NCBI GenBank assembly: GCA_023078555.1
Contig: CM041198.1
Coordinates: 2,892,233-2,956,232, forward strand
Direction of reading: 5' to 3'
DNA length: 64,000 nt
From: Ulva prolifera
Lineage: Eukaryota; Chlorophyta; Ulvophyceae; Ulvales; Ulvaceae
Within the stretch, counting starts at the first letter, position 1. The number at the start of each line of letters is the position of its first letter. The notes under the pieces were generated by a model. The model did no database searches. It was given only the letters and a program-made list of their open reading frames with translations, and had not been told where the DNA came from. Of the stretch, positions 22,141-34,000 are shown one piece after another. Position numbers and translations under genes: made by a program.

Positions 22141-24320
22141 TAGCGGCCATATCACTGGATTGCCACACTCGTCCGGAAGCAGTTGGCTCTGTGAGTGTTT
22201 GAGATTGGCCCCAAAACCTCACACCTTCTGCATGTTTTCGTGAGTCAGCAGGAAGCAGTAGGAAGAGGCTTAATCAGGAATGATGCTACAGCTGCATACC
22301 ACTCAGGCGAAATGGTGTCAGTTCACAGCCCTGGCCCCCGGTCCAGCCAGCAGGCTACTCAACACGAGCCCGGTCAAACAGCTGCGGTGCAACCACACAC
22401 GCCTGCACACTGGCGCGAGGGCATCCGGCAGCAAGGTCAGGATACTAGGTAGGATTTGCATACAGTAGACATCAGACGGGAGTGCTCGATGATGATGCTG
22501 CCTTTGCATATGGACTGTGGTGGCAGACAGCGCCAGGAGAGGAGCACATGCTCGCTCAAGAGAGACAGCAAGAGAGCACTGGTCAGACACAGTGCAGAGA
22601 GATTTACTGATGCAATATCATGTAGCGGCAATAGTATGTGGCAGCACAGCTCGAACAGGTGCAGCGAGGGTGCAGCAGGAACCAACACATGCCCACATGA
22701 GTGTTGTAGCTGGCCACAAGCCATATGGTGCGTGCGTTGGACGTGCACAGCCTGGCCTGTCACCTGACAGCTATGGATGATCATGCCAGCGAGACAGTAT
22801 AGCTCATGTTGGTGTGTTGGTTGAGCTTGTGATGGAATGTTTGCGTTGTTGGTTGGGGAGGGGTTCGAGTATGGTGCTCACTTCAAAGAGTCGCTCCGGC
22901 GTCGTGGGGTGAGCTACATATGTCAATACTTTCAACTATTCTCAGCTGACCTCCGGGTGTGGCGCGCGTGGACCTGCCGTCGCGTGTGGGAGCAGTGCCG
23001 ATCGCATCCAGGCTGGAAGAGAACCAGGAACAGGCCAGATAGCGCAACTAAGCCGCACGGATCTCAGAGAAGAAATCTATCGGCAATGAGTCCGAATTGA
23101 ATCCTTTGGCTGGCGGCCGTGCGCATCTCGCAAGCAGGTCACATGCAGCTGGCCCTTCACACCGTTCATCCCGGAGCTGCGAAAGAGCACGCGGAAGCAA
23201 AGTATCAAGCATGCGAAGAGAGCAACAGGCGCATGCGCTTCTAGGACCATAGAACATACTCTCGATCGCTACTTTCGACGTACAGATGCCATACAATGAT
23301 GACCTAGGTACCACACGCAACAAGCAGCGTTCGAACGTGCTCGTTGGTTTAGTCGGCGAATGATGCTGAAACTCCCACCAGCATGGCATGTGCATTAACG
23401 TGCACTCAGTTGCTGCACGCGCCACATCCGCAGTGCCGCATCTGGGCGACGGCCTCCACAGTATGACCATGCAGTTTGGCGGACGCGCTGAGCATACACA
23501 CTCGGACCAGGCATCTACCGTGGAATATCCGGCTTGATAATTGAGGCCAAACACGCGGACTTCCTGCGACACCGTTTAATGCACATCGAGGCCTTGCAGC
23601 TGGCGAGATCCAGGTAGGCAGAGCATGGCACAGCTACTTCAATGGTGCGCAGTATTGACAATCACGCCTTAGCTCTTTTCGCTGCTAGCCAGCGTGAAAG
23701 AGCCAGGAGCCTGCTGTTGGCCAGCTGCGCTTGTGCTGGCGTGCCCTCTATTGATCGCAGTGGCACAACTTTGGTCTCCCGCGGCCGCATTACATGTGTG
23801 TGCTTGATGATACTTGTAATGTAACTTTACAGCGTATACAGCATGTGTCAATATGGACAGCCTCGTCGATACTGCCCAACAAAAGCCACAGACTTCATCA
23901 GAGCAGGTACCTCCCCGTGAAAAACCAGAATGCTGAGAGACAGCTGATCGTCACAATTGCCAGAGATCATTTGCAAATGAATGCAGACTCCAGCGGTAGA
24001 GGTGATCCTGACGAACATGGGACATGCTTCTCCACACTGATTCTAGACCGTTACAACAACGCAACCAAAACCAGCAGAAAAGGCTCACGCCAATCACAAT
24101 CCGTTGCAGGGGGCCATGACAATGTCGTGATAAATTGAAAACCAAACAAAGCAGCAGCACATGCTCATGGTCTGTAAAGTAAAGAAAACCTGTGCTTCCC
24201 CTTTAAAAACAGCTCCTCAGCAGCACTCCGGAGCGCCCTCAGCACCCAACACCTTCAGCAAATGTCCCAGCCATAGTCTCAGCAACTACCGCCGGACACT
24301 GCCATCGCTCCACAGAGTGT
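22141..24320. other. Intergenic DNA between the copia remnant and the secreted-protein gene
   Basis: No gene is supported. The part from about 22835 to 24110 is a diverged copy of 28765-29900 in the same orientation. Shared stretches include GTCGCTCCGG, GTACCACACGCAA and TGTGCTCGTTGG-like sequence. Frames in both copies are closed by many stops, which suggests a degraded element or gene relic. Confidence 0.55.
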
Positions 24321-25063
24321 CTAGAAGCAATTGAAGCAGCCATCACACTCGTCCGGCCGTCTGTTCTCCCCACTCTTGAAGTTGCGAGGGCCCCACGACC
24401 CGTTGTCCTGACACTCCAGGCTCAGCCGGAAGCGGAACGTCGCCTTCGTCTTGCAGCGCCAGAAGCTGCGGGTGTGCCAGAAGGTCGTCTCGCAGGTGTT
24501 CGGGTACGATGCAAAGTTCGCCGAGGACTCCCCCTTGAGAAGGATGGTCATCGTCTTCGGGTCGGCGCCGCAGCGCTCACTGTTGCCGTCGGTGCGGAGC
24601 AGGAAGTACGACTGCCGCAGCTGTGCATCGGTGAGGCTCGGCAGGGCGACAGTGAGGGAGCCGCCCTCCGGGAGCGCCCCGCTCGGGTTTGTCTCGGTGC
24701 CTGTCCACAGCCGCCGGCCCAACAGGTCGAACCTGCAGCGCACGCCACATTGACTAGCCTTTGAGCAGAAACCTCAGCAAGTGCAAGTTGGAGTGATATG
24801 TGCGTTTCACCCTTTCGACTATTGAGTTTCGCAGTGGACCCAGATCACACCCAACTCGAGTGGAGGCAGAAGCACGTGGGTACCCAGTGGCAAAACAAAC
24901 GAAACAATTTATGCATGCGTCATGCAGGACAGCTTCAACTATGTGAAGTTTCTCCTATATTGCGGTGCACATTTTGTGTCTCTCTGGCTCCCGCGGCAGC
25001 GGCGGCCGGCGGCGCGCGGCTCCCGCGAGGTCGTTGGGGGTGCCGCCCGACCTGGCGGCAGGC

Positions 25064-25103
<40 letters not shown>

Positions 25104-25984
25104 GGGGGGTGTTTTGAACCCGCGGCATCATCATCATCGTGGGCGGCACTGCTGACAGCAAGCACTGCTGGCAGCAAGCGCTTGGGAAGTGAGAGGGGAG
25201 GGGGGCGGCACCTCTCCACGCTGACCGACGAGAAATCAGAGAAGCCGCGGCGGCTGAAGGTGACGCGGCATTCGTTGAGGGGGCCCACGGGAGGCGGAGG
25301 GGGGCTGCCGCCACCGCCACCGCCACCGCCACCGCAGCCGAGGAGCATGCGGCGCTGGATGGGCAGGTCCGCATCGTCACCTGCATGTGCAGCAGCACCA
25401 CACTGTGGAGCAAAGTCAAGCACTTGTTTTTGTACATGTACTGTGCACACATGTCATGTAGACTACGTGTGCTCCTGCGTCAATAGGTTGCGGGCGATGT
25501 GTACATGGCATCACAGAGTGATGTACATACGTGTGTCACAGAGTGAGATGACAGCTCAAGTGGTAGCTGCTGCCTGTCCTGCTTTGGAAGTCGACCTGTC
25601 CATCGGGTGATGGTAGCAGCAGCAACACAGTCAAATCGACAGTCATGCTTAGGGTGCTGCCAGCTCACGCAGTCAGGCAAGAGGCACCCCACACGACAGG
25701 CCCAGGCAGGACCCAGGCACCTGCATGCATGGGGTAAAAAAATGCATGGGGCGTAACATGGCAGCAGCAAAGGCCAAGACAGGATCGATTGAGTCACACA
25801 AGGACAGCCATTTGTTGCAGCAGCATGGGAGCAGGAGGGCCGAGCTCTGTTGAGGGAGGCAGGGAGGCACACAAGGCTCGATGATGGCATTAGCGCCTGC
25901 GCTGCTAAAAAAGCAGACGATCGTCAGCAGAAGGGAGGTCATAAGAGCGGCCATACTGCTGCGTCGCATGCTGGTCACCAACAT
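24321..25984 (-). CDS. Predicted secreted Cys-rich protein of unknown family (3 exons)
   Basis: Exons on the minus strand are 25984-25873, 25380-25212 and 24732-24321, with consistent phases, giving 230 codons plus stop. Exon 1 encodes a signal peptide (hydrophobic core LMTSLLLTIVCFFSSAGA, cleavage likely after GANA). Exon 2 has a run of nine glycines followed by SPPPPP, then ECRVTFSRRGFSDF. Exon 3 is a compact domain of about 135 residues with scattered cysteines, ending DECDGCFNCF. I do not recognise the domain; it could bind carbohydrate or protein outside the cell, but that is a guess. Exons 2 and 3 are well supported by junction phase and composition; exon 1 rests on the signal peptide and a phase-compatible GTGTGC donor. 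Intron 2 begins GTGCCGCCCCCC and contains a 37-base poly-C tract. Confidence 0.65.
25066..25102. repeat. Homopolymer tract: 37 G on plus strand (poly-C in gene sense)
   Basis: It lies in intron 2 of the secreted-protein gene, about 109 nt after the 5' splice site. Open frames reading through it as polyglycine or polyproline are artefacts of the tract. Confidence 0.9.
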
Positions 25985-26989
25985 TGCGATAGCTGCCGCA
26001 GGACTATGTATATATGCTGCAGGTTATAATTATCTTCAGGCCTCGACCAAGGGGAACGCTTGTTCAGTGACCTAGGACAGCTGTCGCACGGCGAAAGGTC
26101 CTGTAGCAGACGGAAGCGAGAGATCTGGAGTGGGCTGTGCGATCATGTACCTCTCTTCTGAGCGAGTGTGGCACCTGCGGAGGGCTGGGCGCCTCTATTT
26201 AAATAAACGCTTCCACCCGACTGGCAGTCCGCATATGCGTGCATGCATGGCACCACCATACCCCACTTGCTTCGTTGGGGGAGTTCCCCATCCAATTCCA
26301 CATCTCAACCAGTAGTCGTGCAGTTCACAGCTCCTTGCAACAAACATCTCAGTGCTAGTCTTGCAGCCCGGCTTTGTCCAGTGCCGGATTGGTTCGAGTT
26401 TCTGATCAGTCACTGCATGGTGCTGCTGACAGATCCAATTGGTTGTGCGTACCACACGTGTAGCACATGTCACAGTATACGGTATACCTACAGCACAGCT
26501 GCTTCCGGCATGCACTCATTGTTTCTGGCACACTAGCATTCAACACAGTCGCACCGAATGGCAGGCTGGCAGGTACTGTGTGCTCCAGATCAGTCCTTGA
26601 AATATCACATAACGTGTGTTTTGAGTCATTGGGGTGTTTGTGCATGTATGCATTGCTTGCAGGTAAAGCTCAGGTGCAGGGTGCTCATGAGATCTGCATG
26701 CTGTGATAGCCTCGCTGTGCACACCACGTCAGCACTGCTTGTACGGGCTGTGGTGAAGGGCTGCTGTGATGCAGGCCTCAGCCCAGGGTGTGTTAAGCAG
26801 TGTGACGGACGAAAGCGTTCAACCAGTTGCCACGGCACTTTTGAAGAGGCGGGCACTAGAAGCAGCGCTGCTGCTGCTGCCGTGTTACTTTGTGATGATC
26901 AAACACATTGACAGAGGCAGAGGCAGGTAGCACCGCAATCACAGCAGACCACACACATGCAGTTGCTGGGTGGCTGTGGCCGGCGCGAG

Positions 26990-27097
26990 TGGTGACGTTG
27001 CGTGGGTGTGCACACATGTTGTTGTTGCGTGGCATGCGGTTCCCCTGGTGGTTGCTCGCGATGCTACCTGCCTTGCTTGCTTTGTCCTTGTAACACA
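26990..27097 (-). repeat. Inverted copy of the ACAAGGACAAAG dispersed repeat
   Basis: On the minus strand it begins GTGTTACAAGGACAAAGCAA, continues through GGCAGGTAGCATCGCGAGCA and AGGGGAACCGCATGCCACG, and matches 62685-62790 over roughly 100 bp. A shorter head in the opposite orientation lies at 26905-26935. Confidence 0.7.
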
Positions 27098-27331
27098 CAT
27101 GCAGTGTTCCTACAATGTCACCTGCCTCTCCACCATTGCCCTTGTAAGACATGCACTGCAGGGTTGCTGTGCACAGCCAAGGTGCAGCTGTGCACAGCAA
27201 CGACGTGGAGTGTGTAGCCCACTGCAAAAATAGTCAGCATGCCAGGAGCCACACAAGCTGGGCTGCAGAGCTGCCTGTCACTGAAGCACAGCGGTTAGGG
27301 GTCAGGGGTTAGGGGTTGCCCACACCTTGGC

Positions 27332-27413
27332 AGCTGTGTCAATGACACAGCTATGGCCTGCTATCTTGGGCAGGAGGTCCTGCCCAAGATCTGAGCCTCG
27401 GAGGCTCAGATCT
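27332..27413. repeat. Three consecutive perfect hairpins
   Basis: 27332-27352 has 10-bp arms and a 1-nt centre. 27363-27390 has 13-bp arms and a 2-nt centre. 27387-27413 has 13-bp arms and a 1-nt centre, and shares AGAT with the previous one. They follow GGTTAGGGG-type units at about 27295-27317. They are not near a recognised gene. Confidence 0.9.
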
Positions 27414-27759
27414 GTTGGGAGCACATGCGATGCCAAGGTGTTAAACCATGCTTCCGCATGCACGGCTGTCTAGGCCATGTCTCCAGACTCAATGCACATA
27501 TGTTCAGGCCCTCCGGAGCACTAGTCTCAGCCCGCAAACAGGTGCTGATGACCTGCCGGCCAGAACATCTGTAATGCGGTGAAATGCTTTCTTTCAGGTG
27601 TTGTGCAATCCCTCTCGTGCTTCCTGCCACTCCAGCTGTGCCGCAGTGACGACCGCATGCGTAGTCACCACTGCAGTGCACACGGCGACGCACCAACCAA
27701 GCAGCCTTGGGCTGCTGTGATTATAATAGGCCTGCGTAAGAACACACGCGCGGGGTTTT

Positions 27760-27782
27760 CGTTTGCCCCGCCGGGGCAAACG
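27760..27782. repeat. Perfect hairpin, 11-bp arms, 1-nt centre
   Basis: GC-rich dyad with arms CGTTTGCCCCG and CGGGGCAAACG. It stands alone in gene-poor DNA. Confidence 0.85.
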
Positions 27783-28764
27783 GGAACGGCCGCCACTCCC
27801 GGCGGCGTCATTGCATCAGCTGGCGTGCACACAGATCACAAAGACCATCCGGCCCATGGGCCTGCAGGTCGCAAGTGCAATCTACAGACGCCTCCACCTG
27901 TGGCCACACATAGCAGCTCGCATACCGTAGTAAATATAAAGACTCGCGAATGTCCGTCCCAGAAAAAGTCCATCATGCTCTCCTGGCTGTGCAAGCACCA
28001 TCAGGTCGCAGTGTGCGATCCATCCAAGCCACAGGTTGCATTGACTGCTAGTCTATAGCCCACAGAGACAGAGCATGGAAACGAGCCTCGTAAAGACCAA
28101 TAGAGGCATACTGGGGGTTTCTGGAGGCCATTGGGCATGCGTTGGGCGCCTGAAAGGCCAAAATGGGTACAACACGCCAAAGTGCTCAGCCATGCATGCG
28201 ATTTCGGTCGAAAAGGTCGATTCTGCCCTTTCGTGTTAAACGACGTTTCTGTGTTGCCCGATGGGTTACTGCGAGTCGATAGGTGTTCCCATGGACTCCT
28301 GGGGATGCCTGAGTGCTCCGCGTTCCCGGTGAACACATCCTAGGCCCGAGTGCCTACCCCCCTGCAGCGCTGACTAGTGCACAGCCAGGGAACAACTCAA
28401 CAGGACCCACTGCAACCAAGTCAGCTGCAGTGCAGGCAAAGTTGTGAAACAAAACTCGACTCAAAGAAGTCCTTGAGCTTCGTCAGCATTCCAGACAGCC
28501 TGCCATAGGACTTGGTCAATGCTGTGCACCTATGGTGCCAGAAAACATAGGGAGAGGACCACATGCTCGGCTCACGTGAGACTCAAGGAAACGGCGACAG
28601 ACTGGCAATTAATGCACAGGTGCAGCAGCAACGAGCAGGATAGCGTGCACAGGTGCAGCGACGTTGTATAACCATCGCGGCCTGCACCCACTGGCAGAAT
28701 ATGCACGTGACAGCTGTACTTCATTTCAGGAAAAGCGTTATTGCAAGATATGAGAGCAACCTGT

Positions 28765-29900
28765 GGTGGAGTTCAATGCGTTGTTAGATGGGGAGTGGTG
28801 CCCGGTACGCTGCGAGGACGCTGCTCACTCCGAGCAGTCGCTCCGGTGCCGTGTTGCGACGCAATGCACATACGTCTACAATACCTACAAGCGTTTGCTA
28901 AAATCTGGCGTGACAGGACTTCTGACGTTTCTGGGGGCAGTGCTGGTCGGATCCAGAGCGTTCAACAAGGCCCACGGAAATTCGGAAAAGAATTCCCGTC
29001 ACAGATTCCTCCAATTTTGAGTATCATCAAGAGTTGTTTTGCAAAACCCGCGTGCAGGTGAGATTTTACAAAATTCATGAACGCCCAGAGCTGCGAAAGC
29101 AATTCGGACACGAAGAAATAGGCATGCGCAGAGAGACGAAAAAGATCTAGAGCCACACATAACACTGCAAATCGCTGCTTTCGAAGGTTCACGCAGTACG
29201 TATGCCATACACTAAGGGAACCAAAGTACCACACGCAATATACAGCGGCTCAGTGTGCTCGTTGGTGAAAGTGCCGTATGGTACCGATACACCAACCAGC
29301 ATGGCGTGTATGCGTTAGTGACACATATCTGGAGATGCTTCGAGTCAAGCTCAGTTGCTGCGTGCGTCAGATCCGCGGTGCAGCGTTTGGCGATGTCCCC
29401 CGCGGTTTTTGATAGTGAAGAAGCCGCAAAAACACACTCAGACCATACATCATGCTATCGCCACAGGAGCATCTGCCCTCAGTGTCAGAAGTGAACGTTC
29501 AGACTTTCTGCAACTCTGTTTCGATTTCACACCGAGGCCTTGCAGCTGTCGGATGCCAGATAGACAGTGGAGGTAGACGCGGCGAAGTACAACTGTTAGC
29601 ATGAGGCTCAATCTTGCTGGCGTTGTTTGTTAATTTCATTTCTTCTGGTCCGCATGACATTGCTAGGAGCATGCTGTTGGCCAGCTCAGGTTGTGCTGTC
29701 TTGCATGCAATGGCTTGCAACAGCACAACTTTGATCCGCCACATTTGCCAGTTATACACCTGTAACGACCTACAAAACCTAAAGCATAGTAGAGCAGATA
29801 TGAAGGCTACAATGCTCATGCCTGGTCGACTCTCCCCCACTGCAGGTACAGACTGGCTCCAATTGAACAGGAAAAAGCTGAGTGACAGCTGATCACGGTG
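28765..29900 (+). repeat. Diverged second copy of the segment at 22835-24110
   Basis: Collinear blocks shared with the first copy include the GTCGCTCCGG block (28845-28855), TGCCATACA plus GTACCACACGCAA (29210-29240), CCAGCATGGC (29297-29306), GCTCAGTTGCTGCG (29350-29363) and AGCATGCTGTTGGCCAGCTC (29668-29687). Neither copy keeps an open frame, so the nature of the parent sequence is unknown. Confidence 0.6.
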
Positions 29901-32900
29901 GACAGCCATTGGATGCAACTGACTCCCATTGGATGCTCCAGCCGTCGAATTGAAGATGGCGCATGCATAGCTGCATGACCGTAATGCCATACCTGCCTCT
30001 CTGATTTTGTCCTTGTCAAACACCTGTTGGTTGGCGACTTGGAAGGCATCAGACGTCGACGGCTGAACACTTGGGCCTTGGCCCATTCAAATGTGGGGCA
30101 CCACATCATCTGCACGAACGGCCTGTGGCCTACTGAGGGCTATTTTGGCAGTACGTAAACCTCCACAAGGAAAAAATGAGGCATATTTTGACGATCACAT
30201 TTGACTCTGGATCCCACGACATCGCCACGCCTGCTGAACCCGGTCCCCTGATATGGAATGCCAGCAAATCCCTGCTTCCCTGTTTCACACCACGGGGTTG
30301 CTCCGTGATGTTTGCACTGAAACAAGTCAAGGTCCTCAAAGTGACCTCCGCCGGTCACCCGGCCCCAGCCGTCCCATTGCAAGTTGCATCGCGAGGTGGC
30401 GCCTGGGAGCTCTGTGCAATGCATACAGTGTGCATGTATGCGGGCAGGCCACGCCGCCGCTGCGCTACACTTCGTCTAGTGCAACAGCCTCCTGGGTGGC
30501 CTTGTGGTGCAGGGACAAATTCAGTCGGGGGGCGCGTGGCAACGCGAGGGTGGCATCGCAAGGGTGGCCGCGGGTGGCTGCAGTTGTGGCACATGTTCAG
30601 GCTGCTCGAGCGCCGATGGCCGATGCATTGCTTCGAAGGATCGGAGTTGTACGTTTCCTTTGATTGCGGGAACTCCCCAACATCCTGCTGCTCGAGCGAG
30701 ATCTCAGGGCAGACCCGCGGCAATCTGAAGCGTACGTGCAGGACATTCGCTGGGCACCCGGGAGGCCGACGTCGGTCGACCATGCATATGTGACTGCTTT
30801 GCGCGGACCACCCCACTCCCGATCCTCGCAATTACAACTTGTTGAACGGCATCTGGACCAACTTTTCGAACATGTTGACCAAAACCAGTTCGAACTGGTT
30901 GAACTGGAATTCCATATGGAATCCTGACTGTTACGTTCGCAAAGCAGCCATGTACCTCCATGGATGGCATGCCCCATCGGCAAGGCGCCCGGGCGTCAGT
31001 ATTCCATGAGACGGGCAGATCACACGCACAAAAACGGCCCCCATGGTCCATCGCTGGTGCAACTGTTGTGCGAGGAGCGGCACCTGAGACGCGTCGGTTC
31101 GAGCCCGCGCACGTACGGGGTGCGTCTTGCCACCCGTGGTAGTCAGCAACGCGGCCGTCCACTGCGAGTCCCGCGGGGCGCCGAGGCGACGGGCGATGCT
31201 TGGTGACTCAGCAATCCCCAGGCTTGTCCAGGCTGGTGTGCGGCGTCGCGACAGGTAGAAGCTGCGCGCAGACTCCCATATGGCCATGCATGCCATATGG
31301 CCATGCATGCCAAGGCCGAAACATGTTATGCCGGTCCGTGATGTTCATGTAATACAGCATCAACCAGTGAACTTTCTACCTCAGTTAGTACATGCATGCC
31401 TGCAGCGTTACGCCGTTGAGAGACAGCAGTGGACTGCAGTGCTGTCACAGCACCGCGGTGGCAAGCTTGGACGTGCACGTACGTAGCTGTAGTACACATC
31501 ATCCAAGCCCTGTTCGACACCCGCTGCTGTGCGCATATATACACCGCACTGGCTTGCTATTCACAAGCGCATGCGCCCTGCAGCTGCATTCCCGGCAACG
31601 GCCCAGATGGTGCGGTTGTGAATCGCTGCGCTACGTACGCGGTGAGCCACGCGTTGACTACACATCAATGAGGCAAGGAGCTTGAAAGCAAGGACTAGGT
31701 AATGTGTGGAACTCGAGCGGGCTCGGGATGTGCCTCGGGCTCTCGAGAGTTCGGGCGCCCCACACCCAAACAACACTGAGCATCGAACACGCGAGTGCAG
31801 ACACTTTCCAGCCTTTAAGTAAGCTGACTGGAGGCACCAGGGCAAGACAGGCATCAGCACTCTTCGGTGCTGAAGTTGTGTCCAAGAACAGTCTGGGCTC
31901 GGAGGCGGACATGTCGTATGCACGTCCAATGTCGACGCCACGCACGCGAAATGGTGACGATGGAAAAAGTGGATGATTGAGCTGATGTCAGCGACGGGTC
32001 TGTGCGCTTTTGCTGACGAGTTCCAAGGTGGGCGTATCGTGATGGTGCTTCGGGCACGTTGATCAGACTTGGCCTAGAGAGCGCCACACAGATCTCACGA
32101 TGACAGTGATTCCGTGGGTCGGCGATGGGGAATCTTTGCTGGTTATGAACGACCACACTGCTGACGAGCGAAGCCTGGCATGTGCGACTGAGACGTGCGC
32201 CCAACGTGTCTACATGTGTCCAATGATGAAACAGCGAGGAAGCCTCGGGTGGGAGCATGCAACGACACCACGGCTCAGCTCAGAAGCGAGGTGACAGGCG
32301 ATAGCATCACGTGTTGATGTTTCAAGCTGCACCATCGCTGGTAAGGCGGACCCGGTCGATCGCACTGATTGGTGGATGCATACAGAGCTCAAGGCCGTAC
32401 ATGCAGGCATGCGTTAGTACTTGTTTGCACAGTATAGCGTTGAAATAGAGGGCAGCGGCAGCCTGACACACACTCGGCTTCACTTTAGTGTATAGCTGCA
32501 ACGAGAATACACGCGGGTGATACCTCGATCCCTGCATTGTCTGTGCCTGCGACATTAATAAGGCCTGGAGCCGCAACGACACGGAAAAGTAGCCAAACGT
32601 ATGTACAGAGATGAGGTAGGAACGCTGCGACGAGGCTAAGCGGAGAGGAGAAGCAGCTGCAGTGAGCTGCATCCGGAGATGCCAAGGCTGTCTCGAGAGC
32701 TTTCAGCTGGCTTAGACGACTCCGTAGCGTACAATGATGAGGCGCACAATCGACTAGAGTACGCCTCCATATGTATACGTATGCGCGCACACTCTGTGGT
32801 GATGTGCGATGTCAGCGTGCTACGCCATGACAAGCTCGGTAGTGCTAGGTCTGATGCACCGTCAGCTGCGAACAAACAGTCGCGTGTGAGGAAACACTTA

Positions 32901-34000
32901 TATTCCAGTATATTCTCTTGATGTGTGACTGCCCAAACCATGCCAACGATCGCTGCATTTGGAACGCCTCCGCGGAGCTCCGAGCTGTTGCCATGCACAT
33001 GTTGTTCTGTTTTGCCTGATCCTCGCAAAAGGTTGCGCCATGTTTGCGTTTCGTCTTGTCTCTGTGTGGCCAGATCGCTGTGCGTACTGCTACTGATGTC
33101 GCGCCCGTCAGCTGGCATAAACGAGATCAACCTCACACCTCTAGCCATACCCAGCCCCGAGCTGAAGCTTCTCAGCTGGGATTTGCGCAACTAAATGTCT
33201 GCCTGACAGTGGTCATATCTATCGCATGCGACCCCATCTAATTGGCATCAACTTTAGCACGTGTTGCAATGCCATCCGACCTGGCCATCTGCAGTCTGCA
33301 TCTCGTGGCAAATCATCGTGCAGAGACAAGGCCACACGACCCTGCCAGGTCTAGGCAGGACTAGGCTATCAGTTGAGCCGACCACGCCACATGGCTGAGG
33401 CCCACAAACATCGAAAAGTCCTCAGCTGCGCAGGCATGTCACCTTCACTCCGGATGCCCACTCCACGTGCTTACACTGTAGCCACAGCCGTTCAACGCAG
33501 ACGGAGGCCGTCGCGTCTCTGTGGCGCTCAAGGAGGCCCTTGTTTGGAAGTGGCTTCCCGCAGCCTTGGCGGCAGCGACAACCCCCCCGCTCCGATACTC
33601 ACATCGGCAGGCTGACCTCATTATGGGGTGAGGCCGTCAATGGAGGACAGAGCGTGGGGTTGTTGCCGATTGCGCAGACACATCTGGCACCTCTGGGCGA
33701 CTTTGTTCCGTCCGTCCACACCGCTGTGCGCAACACACAGTATTGTGCCACCGGGTCAGTGCCCGCGAGGCGCCCTCATGAGCAAACGGTCGTGAGTGAC
33801 CTCGAATTGCGTGCGATTGCGGTGCAGGAACGCTTCTGCGGGCCACCCCGCCCTTCCACGATCTCGGCGATTCCGATGCAACCGGAATACGATGTACCCT
33901 GGATATCTGGCATGCACTGGCCGGAGCGCGCTCAATTGAAACAACAATGCACATGCACGCCTTGTCCCTGCCTTCAGTGAGATTGGAGTGAGGAATGCAG

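Larger units (their letters stand above)
25985..34000. other. Eight kilobases without a supported gene
   Basis: Frames up to about 205 codons occur on both strands (for example 30176-30793 plus and 30086-29499 minus) but none shows a domain, a splice-consistent partner or steady codon bias. Contents: an inverted pair of dispersed-repeat heads at 26905-27097; telomere-like GGTTAGGGG units at about 27295-27317; three abutting hairpins at 27332-27413; one more at 27760-27782; and the second copy of the 22.8-24.1 kb segment at 28765-29900. The first exon or exons of the lyase-like gene must lie somewhere upstream of 34001 and were not identified. Confidence 0.5.

Noticed and set aside
24798..25610. 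Plus-strand frame of 270 codons with long glycine and proline runs
   Set aside because: The runs come from the 37-base G tract and the Gly/Pro linker of the minus-strand gene read backwards.
27295..27317. Telomere end
   Set aside because: Only two or three imperfect GGTTAGGGG units, internal to the window; too short to call a telomere or interstitial telomeric array.
31030..31115. tRNA-like GGTTCGAGCC motif
   Set aside because: No matching D arm, anticodon arm or acceptor stem could be folded around it.
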